A DNA stretch of 64,000 bases from contig OY754464.1 in NCBI GenBank assembly GCA_963575645.1, positions 28,721,501 through 28,785,500 on the forward strand. The letters are read 5' to 3'. Each line of letters starts with the position of its first letter. Position 1 is the first letter of the stretch. Of the stretch, positions 1-11,937 are shown in pieces. Source of the stretch: Xanthostigma xanthostigma. Its lineage: Eukaryota > Arthropoda > Insecta > Raphidioptera > Raphidiidae. A program made the translations under genes and the position numbers. The notes under the pieces were generated by a model. That model made no database searches, was not told where the DNA came from, and was given only the letters and a program-made list of their open reading frames with translations.

Positions 1-98
1 TTTATTGCAGTCAACTGTCAATTATTATCAGGACCGGCTTTGAATAACCAAGCAGGTCCGCGTTTGGAACTGAATATGTTTAAGAGCACCCTGGCGAC

Positions 99-360
99 AA
101 ATACAGTTGAATTTCCAAAATTCGATTTTCAAGGGGAATGCTAAAAATTTCGAATTATCGAGTTATCACGACTTATCGAGGATTTTATTATTTCGAGCTG
201 GGAAATCTAACAGACAAAACTTTGGCTTACAGAGGCTGTAAAGTGTACACAACGCATACTTCGAGAAACTGGAACTTTGAATTGCAGAGTGTGTAATATG
301 TGTCCACAGTGCCTTGTAGAATCATATTTAATTCGAGTTATAGAGATTAAATAATAGAAT
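99..360. repeat. pogo/Tigger-like MITE remnant
   Basis: The stretch repeats the motifs 'ttcgagttat' and 'cgacttatcgag', as does the clearer copy at 11059-11425. The ends are degraded, so the borders are approximate. It contains no coding sequence. Confidence 0.35.
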
Positions 361-419
361 CTCTTGGGTTTTAGCGGATGGGAATGGTTAATTTCTTTGA
401 TTTACTCTTTACTGTATTA

Positions 420-610
420 AATACGAGAAAAGTGTCTGTTTGTCACGGATAGTCTCCAGAACCACTAAACCGATTTGAAAAATTATTTCACATTTTGCTT
501 CTTCTAAAGTTTCATAGGTAAAGGCTATCCATTGGATTGAGCGCTGAGCGAAAATGAAAGTCAGTTTCAGAGCTAACTATTTAGTCCAATAGGTATTGAA
601 CTTTTTGTAG
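420..610. repeat. Possible interspersed-repeat tail
   Basis: Contains phrases such as 'gtctgtttgtcacgg' and 'ccgatttgaaaaatt' that resemble non-coding tails of dispersed insect repeats. Similar phrasing occurs near 1620-1690 and 33050-33100. I could not find ends. Confidence 0.25.
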
Positions 611-628
611 TAATCAGTGCAAACAACA

Positions 629-977
629 AAAATGACATTAAGCGTCTCCAAGTCCAGTCGTTTTTAGGGATAATCAACCCCTAAATAAATAAAACGTAAA
701 CTCGTTTTGACAAGACTGGGATTTTCACAGTATTTCAAATACACCTTTTCTAAATTATATTTAAATAGGCAGAACAAAATTTCGGTCGGAACACCCCAAC
801 AGACTGCCTTGAAAGGGTGATGAGATAAAAGCATTTTATTCTCTCTATTTAAATACAATTACTGTGAAAATCTCAGTCTTGTCAAAATGAGTTGACGTTT
901 TCAACCCTACTAGTGCATATTTAGGGGTTGATTACCTCTAAAAACTACTGGACTTGGTGACGCACAATGTCATTTTC
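629..977. repeat. Foldback (long inverted repeat) element
   Basis: The arm at about 629-738 is the reverse complement of about 852-977. Shared blocks include 'ccaagtccagt', 'aatcaacccctaaat' and 'gacaagactg'. The centre is AT-rich and non-coding. The short reading frame at 664-858 lies within the palindrome and is not a gene. Confidence 0.7.
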
Positions 978-1335
978 GTTTTATCCAAGTTTGTAGGCTT
1001 TCACGGCCGGTGTTGACTGTTGATCCAAATCTTCTTGGTTTCCGGTTTTGTATGCTGTGGTCCTTTGGTATTTCTACCTGATTCTACCTGACGTTTCGTC
1101 TACAACTGCGGTAGACATTATCAAAGGTACGACCAATCACAGAAGAGCATACTACGGAGTAGAGAACACGAGCACGCCGACCATAAAAGAAGTACCACAC
1201 TTGTCGACACACTTACCTGTGAGCAGCCTAGAAGGACACTTCGCCCGCTACCACATCGCCTTTGTAACGGCAGGTAGTAATACCAATGGACCGGAAAACA
1301 AGAAGATTTGTCATTTTCGTTATTTACACTGATTA
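978..1335. other. Unassigned stretch with repeat-like wording
   Basis: More GC-rich than its surroundings, with an open stretch at 1048-1332 on the plus strand that matches no family I recognise. Wording such as 'tttctacctgacgtttcg' suggests a dispersed repeat, but there is no second copy here to prove it. Confidence 0.25.
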
Positions 1336-2040
1336 AACTGCATGTAAAGTATGATAGTGAAGATCAACAGAAAAATAGCCAATAAATACACAGATGAAAC
1401 ATTAATAGGGACCTATTCATATATTTTTTATTGTTTAGGTACTATCATAGTTTGCGATTTAGCCGTTATATTTTTAAAATGAAAAAAAATTATAAAGTAT
1501 GTCACTTCCATGCCTAAATCAGCTTCCAAAAAGTTTAGTAGCTCTCGGTCTAATTGAGCGTAATATATTATAGCTTATGACTTATGAGTTATGTCACTAG
1601 GGAAGAAGTAGACTTTTAAACAGTGAAAGAATTTTTTGAATCGGTTCAGTAGTTTCTGAAATTAGCACAAACAAACATAGATTAACTAAGAATTTTTTTT
1701 ATATGTATAGGGCGGCAAAAACTTGAGTAAAAAGGCTTACAAAGCCGACCCTGCTAGCAATAAAACTACTGTAAGTTTTCGTAAATAATATTATCCATCA
1801 TAAAATGGCCTGTTTGCTACTTTAAAAAAGAAAGCTGACAAAATTGAAACGTGCCGACTTCGAACAATTCATATTCTATTATTATTTACGAACAATGACA
1901 GCAGATCTCACTGACTTTCTTACAATTATTTTAACAGCTACTTGATTGTAAAAATATTTATACTAACGTTCTTGCCGACTATCTTATTCCTTACAAATTT
2001 CATTTACTTCCTTCAACAATAATTCATAAAATACTTTCTC
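1336..2040. other. No recognisable feature
   Basis: AT-rich non-coding DNA. A fragment at about 1620-1690 ('cggttcagtagtttctg') resembles the tail wording of dispersed repeats. Nothing else is supported. Confidence 0.4.
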
Positions 2041-2049
2041 TTAAATAAA

Positions 2050-2130
2050 CAACCGAGTAAGTAGCGTAGTGGTGAGAGCACTCTCATTCGAAAAATACTG
2101 GGTACAGATCCTGGCGTCAAGAACTCCTAT
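2050..2130 (+). repeat. tRNA-derived SINE-like segment
   Basis: The sequence 'tagcgtagtgg' fits an RNA polymerase III A box and 'gggtacagatcctgg' about 50 bases later resembles a degraded B box. The order and spacing are tRNA-like, but no cloverleaf acceptor stem pairs. It is more likely a SINE head than a working tRNA gene. Confidence 0.4.
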
Positions 2131-2621
2131 ACCGATCATCTTGCTGAGGTTTCCCTCAATAATTTCAGATATAACCGAATTCTTTTACCTACATTTTTCT
2201 AATTTCCACGGGCACTTTGATATTAACGTTTAAAAATGTAGAAAACTCAGTGGTGCAAGTGGCGTCTGTCATGATATAATGCCGAAACAAAATAGATTGC
2301 TACGCACACTGTTTTTAAATGAGGGTGACATTTAAAAGGAACGTTCCTTTTAATCATTCATAACTTGTATTAAAAATCGTATAAATTAAATTGAACGGAA
2401 ATATTTTAGTCTGCGATCGTTTCCTCTTTTCTTCCGCGTGCGTGAATTTATTGTGACGGTGGTATAGATGGCGCTGCCTACATATAAAACAGCTGAACGG
2501 TGGTCAACTTGCCTCACAGTGGATAACACAATCATTGTCGATAATAAAACTGAAAGAACCGTATGACTCAATAACTTCTGCAGATTCACTCATCTATTGA
2601 AGTTTCAATTATTAGGACTGT

Positions 2622-3459
2622 TGCACATACCGCTAAACTAGCGGTATGTGCTTTATTATCGCTTTGTGCGTCAGAGCTGACTTTCGTTCATATAAGAAGT
2701 TATATCTAAGTTAATTTCACACGAAATCCATTCAAATTGAAGCTTTTTGAAAAGAGGAGATTCTAATCTATAAAACCGAACCATTTTTCAATCAATTCGA
2801 GTTCATAAATACTATTAAAATTGTAATTGAAAATCTCAAACAGCAGTTGTCGGTTGGTCTGTACGTATGTACGTACGTCACGACTCTACAGATCGCAATT
2901 TTGGTCGGATTGCCTTGGGTAATATTTTATTCACTTTGTTTACTATCAGACCAGAACCCTATTTAAATTCACTAAAATGTGTTCAGTAGTTTAATTTTTA
3001 TAAACAGTTTTATTTTATTATTTTTGACAGCTAATAGTTTAAAAAAACAATATAATAATTGCTGTGTAAATATAGTGTAATCCATAAAACAAGTGCTACA
3101 CTTCTATACCGTGATAACACAACTACACGTGTTAGGCCGCCGTGGCGTAATGGTTATGTCGTTGGATCCCCAAGGACAAGGTCCTGGGTTCGATTCCTTA
3201 CGAAATCATTGATTTTTTTCTTTTTTTTTCTTTTTATTTTGTTTTATTTTATTCCACTTGATATTAATTATATATTATATTATGTATAGTTCTTAATTTT
3301 TTTTATTTTTGCAAACTTAAAAAAAATATTTTTTCAATTTTTAATTATTTATTTCTTTAAATTTTTAAATCTTTTTAAATTTATAAAAAATATTTTTTAA
3401 TTGTTATTTTTTTATCATACAATGGAAAACTAGCGGGATGTGCACTTGTGGTCTTGCCA
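2622..3459 (+). repeat. tRNA-bearing interspersed repeat, copy 1
   Basis: Nearly identical to 9156-9996 over about 840 bp in direct orientation, with only a few substitutions and small T-run indels. The left end is a near-perfect palindrome around 'gcacataccgct', and the right end carries 'aactagcgggatgtgca', which is inverted relative to the left end. A tRNA-like segment at about 3134-3207 has an A box ('tggcgtaatgg') and B box ('ggttcgattcc'), followed by T runs that could end polymerase III transcription. I see no protein; the open frame at 3059-3289 merely crosses the tRNA-like part. It is either a non-autonomous DNA element that captured a SINE head or a composite repeat. Confidence 0.8.
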
Positions 3460-3670
3460 ACTATTCATAATTTTTAAAGTATCATCAGGAAATGCATATC
3501 TAACCTAGAATACTGTAAAAGTTATAAGCTCATTGAATTCGTAATTTGTGAGAAAACTTAATTCAAAGTAACCGCAATTTGACGAACAAGTGAATGCCTA
3601 GTTCGTTCATCGTTTATTGGTTCGTGATTTACCGTGATGACGTCATAATAGCGTTATTGGCCGGACTGCT

Positions 3671-3960
3671 GGAATCTAAATCATTTCAAATCTTTGATTA
3701 ACGTCTGATTAGAACTCTTCAATAAATAAAATTATCGACCAATTTTTCAGACAACATATTAACAAAAAAATATATAATTAATACATTAATGTTTAAATCC
3801 GGATTTGGACCTTCTTCAGAACTGATCTAAAAAATATAAAAAATAATTAATAAATAAATAATAATAAATAATAATAATAATTAATAAACGTTAATGTATT
3901 AATTATATATTTTTTTGTTAATATATTGTCTGAAAAATTGGTCGATAATTTTATTTATTG
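3671..3960. repeat. Foldback element
   Basis: About 3716-3792 is the reverse complement of about 3884-3960 ('gaccaatttttcagac', 'atatataattaatac'). Related arms recur at about 22128-22195, 35410-35470, 36215-36275 and 62400-62525, so the arm belongs to a dispersed family. The loop is a simple (aat)n-like stretch. Confidence 0.7.
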
Positions 3961-4460
3961 ACTATAGTATTTCGTTAGATGACGGCGATTAACGCTTGCT
4001 GTGTGTGTAACTTGGATTTTGTTGACGGTGACATCTATCTGAGATTTATTAGTTTGTAGAATAGTCACTTAAGTAGCTATAGAACTTAAAGTTGCAGTGT
4101 TCAATTTAGGAACTCCCTGTAGAGTTCACATCTTTTTTGTCTTAAGAATTGTACCAAAAAACGTAATATTTGTCTGTTCAGAACGACATGAGATTTCAAC
4201 TACGGAAAGTCTAATTAACATTTTAAAATTATCTTTTTATAAATGCCTGTTGTAAATATTTAGAATTTAACTTATTCAACCATTTCTTTCAAGTTTATTT
4301 TTTCTGTATATAAATTTGTTACATTTGTCATTTTTACCTGATTTTAAATTATTTTAGATCAAATAATATATTAAACTCTGGCTCAGCGTTTTATAAGAAG
4401 AATAATACTTCTAGTCTATTTTCAAAGCATGAACATCAGACATTGAACCAAAGTTTGAAT
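3961..4460. other. No recognisable feature
   Basis: AT-rich single-copy-looking DNA. I see no coding potential, RNA gene or repeat border. Confidence 0.4.
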
Positions 4461-4890
4461 AAAGGCCGCTGCACATGAGGTTAGAAATACTGCTGGGACC
4501 TCTGTTGGCCGGCAGGCTGGCGACGAGGCTGGAAAAGACGCCACTGCGGGCTCGCCTGCTAGCTCACAAGATGAATTTTAAAATTAGGGGCTATTTTTCT
4601 TGCTTGGCCATATGCTTGCTGTGAGCAAAAACCAATCGGGAGACAGTGTATTGGCATGCGGGCGACATGAACAAACGCCCACAAACACTGTGCCACGGTG
4701 TGTGTTCTGTTAACGTCCACTTTTGTTACCTTTCTGCGCGCGCACCGAACCTACCTACAAAACAAGTTTGAAAAGACGTCTCGTCTGAAGCGAGCACATA
4801 AGAGCAATCAAGAAAACCAGCGCTAGAAAACTAGTAGTCAAATCTAGCAAGAAATCTAGCGGCAAATCCAGCCTCGTGTGCAGCGGCTTT
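4461..4890 (+). mobile_element. GC-rich MITE family (Harbinger-like), copy 1
   Basis: Bounded by inverted ends 'aaggccgctgcaca' and 'tgtgcagcggctt'. About 430 bp and non-coding. The same family occurs at 7210-7616 (inverted), 39790-40230 and 43338-43786. The interior shares 'gcgggctcgcctgctagct' and 'ctgcgcgcgca'. The cleanest copy (43338) has TTA on both sides, which suggests a PIF/Harbinger-type transposase. Confidence 0.75.
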
Positions 4891-7209
4891 AAGTTTTTTC
4901 ATAAAAATTAGAAATTTTTTTAATTGTTTGTCATGTGAGTTATTGCATTTTGTATGCGCACACATACATTAATACGCTCGTAATGTAGAGCTATGCGGGT
5001 GAACAAGGGGTCACATTGAACATCTGGTAAACAGTCACGTTAATCCTTATCACGTATGGCGTATGCTAGACTGTATATTGTATAATCGCCTGCGTTATAT
5101 CAGAAACGTGAATTTAAATTTAACTGGATCCGGACGACTCCATTGTAACGCTTGCATTCTGTAAGCACAACCGAGTTTATAACAACTGCTATGACTGAGT
5201 TATAGATTGAAACCTCCGTGGCACGGGTTTCGCTTGGTGTAAGTTTCAGGGGGTCGGTCAACCGCCGATACCGAGCTGACCACCGCGCGCCGTGCCACCT
5301 CTGTGGGACTGCTCTACATCCCGTCACCGTGTATCCGATACCAACCGGTAACCAAGATAGTTCGTGCTAGAATCATAGGCATTGGTGGTGGCTAACAAGT
5401 TTTTGATTTATTCAAACCGTGGTCAAACCTATTTCGGTAGGATTATTAAAAATTTAGTTGTAGTCACTGATCTCTATTTGTGTGGATTGTTAGTTTAAAG
5501 CATCTTGACTTGGCTGAACGTAAGGCAAAATTTCGGTAACAACATTTCGACGAAAAATGTTTGTTCTCGTCTCTCGTATTTTTAGTGAAACTTCGTTATC
5601 AACAAAGGGAATACATTTAACAATATGATGAAAAACGACACCGTCAGAAATGGGTGATATGAGCTACTAGAGGGGATCCGATTGGCTGGCGGATAGTATC
5701 TCATGTTAGGTTCTTTTAGGTTTGGGTATAGATTTGAAGAAAAAGGGAAGAAATTAATTCAAATTTAACTTTTTTTGGCGATATTTTTTATTAACAACAT
5801 CGTACTTCTATATAAAGAGGTCTAGTAACGACTTAATATATGTGTACGCAACGTATAGGTATAATCTATATCAGACTCATAATCACAGTTATTTTCGAAT
5901 GGCACTTATTAAACAGTATCAAAAATAATCAAAAGTATCTATTATTCTAAATCTCTTCATTGGCATCTCTCTTGACATGACGTTCTAGGGTACCCTTTGG
6001 AACACCGACGCTTTTAAGAAACCCATTTGCTTGCTTCGTACTGCATTCACGGCATCGTGGTCCCAGGATTTTTTTTTGATCACGGCATCTAGAAAAAGGG
6101 ATTTTCTAAATAGTCGTATTTTTTGTATATTTTTTGTATAATATGACGTAGCTCCCACGTGTCTCATATTTGGAAAATGTGTACATTCAACAAAATGGCT
6201 GCGCGCGTACACAGCCTAACTTCGCCTCGGACTGGGAAGCACTAACACACGTTCTAATCTGTCAGAGGCGCCAAATAGCTGCGGCGATTAGTTTCGCCAA
6301 AACCTTACTATCTCATATTTGGCATCCTTACCCTACGTATTGCAAAAATGGAGGATATATATCCAACTATAAAAAGTAGTAAATAAAACTTTTCATAAAA
6401 AAGCCACGATAAAGTAAAAAATAAATTTTTTCTTCAATAACTCAACTGCCTTCAAAAAAGAAAAACACTGAAAAATTTAATTACCTACTAAAACTTTTTA
6501 AACACTATTATTAAATTGGCGTCAACCTCAAAATTAAACTTTTTCTCATTTTAGTGGTTATTTTAAAAACGATTCATTTTTTTGTTATTGGAAAAAACAT
6601 TCGTTATATTTTTGTGCGAAATACTGTACTAATTTATTTTATTTTGCGTGATTTCTATGCGCATTTCTAAGTTTATTGGCAATTTGTATAAGCTTTGTAT
6701 TAAAATATAGCATATTTATTTTGTGAAACAAAAAATGGCGACACATAAATAATATGTATTTAACGTCTTATCATTTGTCAACTTTTATTATATTTTGCAC
6801 TTGTCCACAGTCCAGTTTTGTAGAATAAATAAAATAAGAAGAAGCAATAAATTTAATGCTTTCTTCAACTGTTTCTTGGAAGTTTTGACTTTTTGTGTGA
6901 TGTTTAATGTCGCTGTGAAAATTTATAATAACCAGGCGTTTTTAATGATCATCTATTTGTAGTTTCTTTTGTCAACTGAATGTTGTCTGTTCTTTCTGCT
7001 TTTTAAAACAACGGCTAATATTATGATTACACGATAAGTGTTTTTGGAACTGGTCCAAAATTAATACTGATTTTTATTTCAAAGTGAGTTATGTCTCACA
7101 AATGTACGCCGAAAGATTTATTACTTCAATCTTGTTCAAATTATTTAATTAATAAATTAAGATACTGTGCTAGCGTTGCTTATAATAGACTGCTCATTAT
7201 AAATGGTGT
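4891..7209. other. Intergenic DNA, no gene recognised
   Basis: Mostly AT-rich. A GC-richer patch at about 5220-5340 contains 'ccaccgcgcgccgtgcc' and begins near 'atatcagaaacgtgaattta', wording that recurs at about 18211, so 5095-5340 may be part of an old repeat. The short open frames at 5985-6379 show no family signature. Confidence 0.4.
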
Positions 7210-7616
7210 CCCACTACTAGTTTTCTAGTGCAGGCTTTCTTGATTGCTTTTATGTTCTCGCTTCACAAGCTTTCAAGTTTGTTTTGTAGGTAGGTTTGCA
7301 CCGAACCTACCTACAAAACTGTGCGCGCGCAGTGAAAGAACGGTAACAAAAGTGGACATTTATTGTCTCTGAACAGAACACACACTATGACACATGTTTG
7401 TTTGTGAGATTTTGCTCATGTCGCCCACGTGACAAAATACTGTTTTTTGATTGGCTCTTGCTCAGAGCCAGCAGAGAACCAAGCAACAAAAATAGCCATG
7501 TTCTAATTTTAAAAACCTTGTGAGCTAGCAGGCGACCCCGCAGTAAAGTCATTTCCAGTCTTGTAGCCAGCCTGCCGGCCAGCAGTATTAATTCTAGTCA
7601 CGTGTGCAGCGGCCTT
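7210..7616 (-). mobile_element. GC-rich MITE family, copy 2 (inverted)
   Basis: Inverted relative to copy 1 and ends at 'gtgtgcagcggccttt'. The other end is worn away. It carries a local palindrome of 'gtaggtaggtttg' and 'cgaacctacctac' near 7285-7320. Confidence 0.65.
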
Positions 7617-7920
7617 TAGTTTCATATGATTAGATTAAACCCGGATGACCTTAGTTGTCGAGCGTCTGTAGTCTACAATATATAAAAAATGAGGGATGCC
7701 TTCATCGCACAAACGTTCATTCCTATGCAGGTATCACGAGTTTGGGGACGACTGATAAAACTGTATATTGTTTTTACTTTTTTGGAACCAATAAAAACAA
7801 TTAATGTTCGTGCACCCAGTGGGGAAATAAATGATCACCGGAACGAAAACTGTTTAAAATATTTTAACCCACTAAAAAAAATCGTTTTTAACACGCTTAT
7901 ATTAGCTTGACCTGTATGTA
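7617..7920. other. No recognisable feature
   Basis: Short spacer between the MITE and the mariner. The open frame at 7689-7910 has no recognisable domain. The final TA (7919-7920) is the mariner target site. Confidence 0.4.
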
Positions 7921-8835
7921 CGAGGCGGGGTGAAAAGTTTCCGGCCTGACCAGGAAAAACGATGTTTTTAAATTTTTTTTTGCTTTATTTCTCAACATAA
8001 TCTCTATTAAGACTGATACATTTGTCATAACGGTGTTCTAATTTAGTTATACCAGTTTTAAACGTAGATTCGTCAAGCTCCTCAAAATACTGATTTTCAG
8101 ATTCGATCACTTCTTCATTGTTCCCAAATCTCTTACCGCCAAACCATTTTTTGAGGTTAGGAAACAGATAATAGTCGCGGGGGGCTAGATCTGGAGAATA
8201 GGGAGGATGCGGCATCAATTCGATGATTTTAGCCATGGCAACAATCGACGAATGCACTGGTGCGTTATCGTGCGTTTTTGGTCGACTGTTAGCCAACGCG
8301 GCACCCATCTTGCACACAGCTTTTCCATGCCCAAATGGTTGTGTAAAATATTTCGCACATGTTCAGCTGACATCTTACAGGTCTCAGCTATCTCATCCAC
8401 TTTCAACCTGCGGTCTTCCAACACTATTTTATGGATTTTTTTGATCATTTCTGGAGTTTGACCTCAACGGCTCGTCCTGAGCGTGGCTCGTCAGAGGTGC
8501 TCACACGACCCATTTTAAATTCAGAAACCCACTGCTTAATAGTGGGTATGATGGGGAGGTGGGTCCTAGTGTTGAATCCATCTCTACTTTTATTTGTGTT
8601 GGTGTAAAACCCTTCAAAAAGAAGTATTTGATGACAGCACGATTTTCCGATTTTTCCATTTTCACGAAAACAACAGAGGCTTCTCGCTAAGTGTGCTCTC
8701 AAACGTAAACTAACATAGCGATCGGGCTGAAACTGTACATACAAGCTAGTTAGGGATGGTACTGTAGGACACCACTCCAAAAGTAGACCTAGTAGCGCCT
8801 TCTCTTGGTCAGGCCGGAAACTTTTCACCTCACCG
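7921..8835 (-). mobile_element. Mariner (Tc1/mariner) element, internally deleted
   Basis: Inverted ends share 'gtgaaaagtttccggcctga' and the element sits between TA dinucleotides (7919-7920 and 8836-8837), the hallmark of Tc1/mariner insertion. At 915 bp it is shorter than the roughly 1.3 kb usual for mariners. The decayed transposase is annotated separately. It cannot encode its own transposase but keeps both ends. Confidence 0.92.
7985..8659 (-). pseudogene. Mariner transposase pseudogene
   Basis: Reading minus from an ATG at 8657-8659, the N-terminal helix-turn-helix part is recognisable (MEKSENRAVIKYF, then TSDEPRSGRAVEV and LGMEKLCARWVPR). The C-terminal part follows (HDNAPVHSS, YSPDLAPRDY, GNNEEVIES, ending DYVEK at 7985). 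Frameshifts fall near 8540 and 8460. At about 8275 the text jumps from LTVDQKR to THDNAPVH, removing roughly 100 codons including the first catalytic Asp region. Between the second Asp (HDN) and third Asp (APRD) there are 30 residues instead of the family's 34, so a further small deletion is likely. It is clearly non-functional. Confidence 0.9.
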
Positions 8836-8837
8836 TA

Positions 8838-9155
8838 TGTAAGTTTGTGTGAATGTAAAGGAATCTTTCAGCGTAATTTTCACCAATTTAAAGAAGTCTG
8901 ATAAACTTGAAAATTTGCACACGTGTAAAGGGCCGATGACAATATAATTATTTCATAAATATAAATTTGAGTTTAAAAATTTTGAAAAAATAATTTAATT
9001 TGAAAAAAAATTTAAATTTGAAAGTTTTGAAAAAAACTACTTTTGATATCGTTTTGAGACTAAAAATTAAAAAAACTAATAAAAATACGGTTTAATAGCA
9101 AACTGAACTAGAAAGTAGAAAATAATTATAATTATTAACAAAATAATTCAATTAT
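8838..9155. other. No recognisable feature
   Basis: AT-rich spacer with runs of 'tttgaaaaaa'. It ends in 'attat', which may be the target duplication of the following repeat (matching 'attat' after 9995). Confidence 0.4.
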
Positions 9156-9996
9156 TGCACATACCGCTAAACTAGCGGTATGTGCTTTATTATCGCTTTG
9201 TGCGTCAGAGCTGACTTTCGTTCATATAAGAAGTTATATCTAAGTTAATTTCACACGAAATCCATTCAAATTGAAGCTTTTTGAAAAGAGGAGATTCTAA
9301 TCTATAAAACCGAACCATTTTTCAATCAATTCGAGTTCATAAATACTATTAAAATTGTAATTGAAAATCTCAAACAGCAGTTGTCGGTTGGTCTGTACGT
9401 ATGTACGTACGTCACGACTCTACAGATCGCAATTTTGGTCGGATTGCCTTGGGTAATATTTTATTCACTTTGTTTACTATCAGACCAGAACCCTATTTAA
9501 ATTCACTAAAATGTGTTCAGTAGTTTAATTTTTATAAACAGTTTTATTTTATTATTTTTGACAGCTAATAGTTTAAAAAAACAATATAATAATTGCTGTG
9601 TAAATATAGTGTAATCCATAAAACAAGTGCTACACTTCTATACCGTGATAACACCACTACACGTATTAGGCCGCCATGGCGTAATGGTTATGCCGTTGGA
9701 TCCCCAAGGGCAAGGTCCTGGGTTCGATTCCTTACGAAATCATTGATTTTTTTTTCTTTTTTTTTTCTTTTTATTTTGTTTTATTTTATTCCACTTGATA
9801 TTAATTATATATTATATTATGTATAGTTCTTAATTTTTTTTATTTTTGCAAACTTAAAAAAAATATTTTTTCAATTTTTAATTATTTATTTCTTTAAATT
9901 TTTAAATCTTTTTAAATTTATAAAAAATATTTTTTAATTGTTATTTTTTTATCATACAATGGAAAACTAGCGGGATGTGCACTTTTGGTCTTGCCA
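9156..9996 (+). repeat. tRNA-bearing interspersed repeat, copy 2
   Basis: Second direct copy of the 2622-3459 repeat, 6.5 kb away. It is flanked by 'attat' on both sides if the end is placed at 9995, a plausible 5-bp target duplication. The tRNA-like segment is at about 9668-9742, with the A box near 9677-9687 and the B box near 9721-9731. Confidence 0.8.
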
Positions 9997-10107
9997 TTAT
10001 TTATTTTGTTAATAATTATATATAAAACGAAACGTTGCGATTAAAAATATAGCTTAACAGCATATATCTTTATTGATCTATTTATCTTCTGAAAAATAAT
10101 ATTATAA

Positions 10108-10258
10108 AATAATTCAATTATAGTAAAAAAAGCGTGGAGTACCAATTACTATATTTTCATTATAACTCTAATTTTATAAATAGCTACCAATGAAAATAAT
10201 TGTAACATTTAATGTCAAGCACCCCACGCTTTTTAACTATAAATGAATTATTTTGTTA
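10108..10258. repeat. Small foldback MITE
   Basis: The left arm 'aattcaattatagt...aaaaagcgtgg' pairs with the right arm 'ccacgctttttaactata...gaatta'. About 150 bp and non-coding. Confidence 0.65.
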
Positions 10259-11058
10259 AGAAATATTTTCTACTTTTTTGTTCGGTTTGCTATTAAAACG
10301 TATTTTTTTTTTAGTTTTTTAAACTATAATATTTGTATAGTCACTTCACAATTAAATTTTGTGTAAACTTTTGATAAATTATATTTTTAAATTATGGCGT
10401 CATACGACTATTCAACATTATAAGTAAAGATAATTTATTATTGAGAGTCGCATTGTTATTCAGCTCCAGTAAATTTTCCCTGCAATGTGTTATGTGACAA
10501 TTCTAATACCTGACATGCATCGTTAAGGTTAATTTTATTATGTTAATAAGGCCGAATACATTAAAGGGTTGAATCTAAATATTTACATAGCAGTTATCTT
10601 CGAGCATCATATGAAATTTTTCTATGTAATAGGGTAAAGTACAAGTTCCTGACCGCTCAAATGTGGTCGTTCACTTTTATTTAATCTTCATGATCACAAC
10701 TTATCACAACTTAGTGGTTGCAGAAAGCATTGTCAAAAAATCTGATTTAACAATGACCTTAAGATGAAAGAGTGTTCTTCTTTTTGTTGTGTGTACCAGT
10801 ATACCTAAACATATATTTATTAGGTAAATACTTTTTACTAAAAAGTATATTTGTTTTGTAGCTTTTATTTTATTTCATAATATTAAAAAAAAGTATATTT
10901 TGGCAATGATCTCTGCAGCCCAGTATAAGAGAACTTGAGAATAGCAGAGCTTTAGACGCTAATGATCTAACTTGTCGTGCGCTTATTATATTCAATATCT
11001 AAATAGCAATGTCGTTGGTAGCCTTAAAAATATAAAGAGACTACAGTGATTTAAAATA
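10259..11058. other. No recognisable feature
   Basis: AT-rich DNA with no open frame of interest and no repeat border I can define. Confidence 0.4.
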
Positions 11059-11425
11059 CAGTAGAACCTCTGTAAGTCGAATTTCAAGGGAGACGCCAAA
11101 AAATTCGAGTTACTTATAGAGTTTTCGACTTATGAAGAATTTCGACTTGGGCGGATTTTGTAAGGAAATATTTAAGATTCGTTCTAACTAATGTTGAGTT
11201 GCTATGTTCGAGATACAGAGGTCCATTTTATTTTTTCGAGTTATAGGTATAGGGGGAAAGTATGTACCGAAATGGCTTGTATGGACTCACTGATTATTTT
11301 GACCTATAGAGTGTTGAAATTTCGATTAATGAAGGTTTTAGGGCTTAAAGGGAAGGGATCAAAATATGTTTTCGAGTTTTGGAGGTTTTCGACTTATCGA
11401 AGTTCGACTTAAAGAGATTCTACTG
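11059..11425. mobile_element. pogo/Tigger-like MITE
   Basis: Inverted ends 'cagtagaacctctgtaagtc' and 'agagattctactg' fit the pogo/Tigger pattern, and a TA precedes the left end. The interior repeats 'cgacttat' and 'cgagttat' motifs. The open frame at 11191-11412 is inside it and not a gene. Confidence 0.6.
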
Positions 11426-11937
11426 CAGTACCATTATAATTTTCTTTATTTCACATTTTACGTAATACTTATTCTATAGATGTGAAAAATGGTTGACTAC
11501 AGGTGAGTGGTCGAGAATTTGTGAGTTTACCCTAGCTACACGATTATTATACCTAAGTATAATATTAATAAATACAAATTGTTTGTTTATGCATTTTAAA
11601 ATATTTTTATTCCTTTAATGTCATTTAAAATTTCTCAATGAATAAATCATAATTTATTAAATTATACGAAATACATAATATTTTTACATAGAATACTTCA
11701 ACTAAAAAATTCCATTTTGAAAATGAGACAAAAAGCCAATACATTATAATGTAAAACCCAGTGAAACTTGCCATTTATTATTATTATTTTTTTTTTTTTA
11801 TTATATTGCAGCTAGTGGAAGATCATTCTTACAAAAGGTTCATTAGTATTAAAATAGCAGTTGAAACATGTTAAAACAGTGAAACATTTGTATGTTGACT
11901 ACCTTACCTTATACAGGGAATTTCACTTAAAATGCAA
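11426..11937. other. No recognisable feature
   Basis: AT-rich DNA with a T run near 11790. Nothing is supported. Confidence 0.4.

Noticed and set aside
1048..1332. 94-codon open frame as a gene
   Set aside because: No family resemblance; the wording looks like a dispersed repeat.
3134..3207. tRNA gene at 3134 (and 9668)
   Set aside because: A and B boxes are good, but the 5' end 'ggccgcc' does not pair with the 3' end to form an acceptor stem. Both copies lie inside a dispersed repeat.
5100..5327. 75-codon minus frame as a gene
   Set aside because: It falls in a GC-richer patch with repeat-like borders; no domain.
7985..8828. Functional mariner transposase
   Set aside because: Several frameshifts and a deletion of the first catalytic Asp region.
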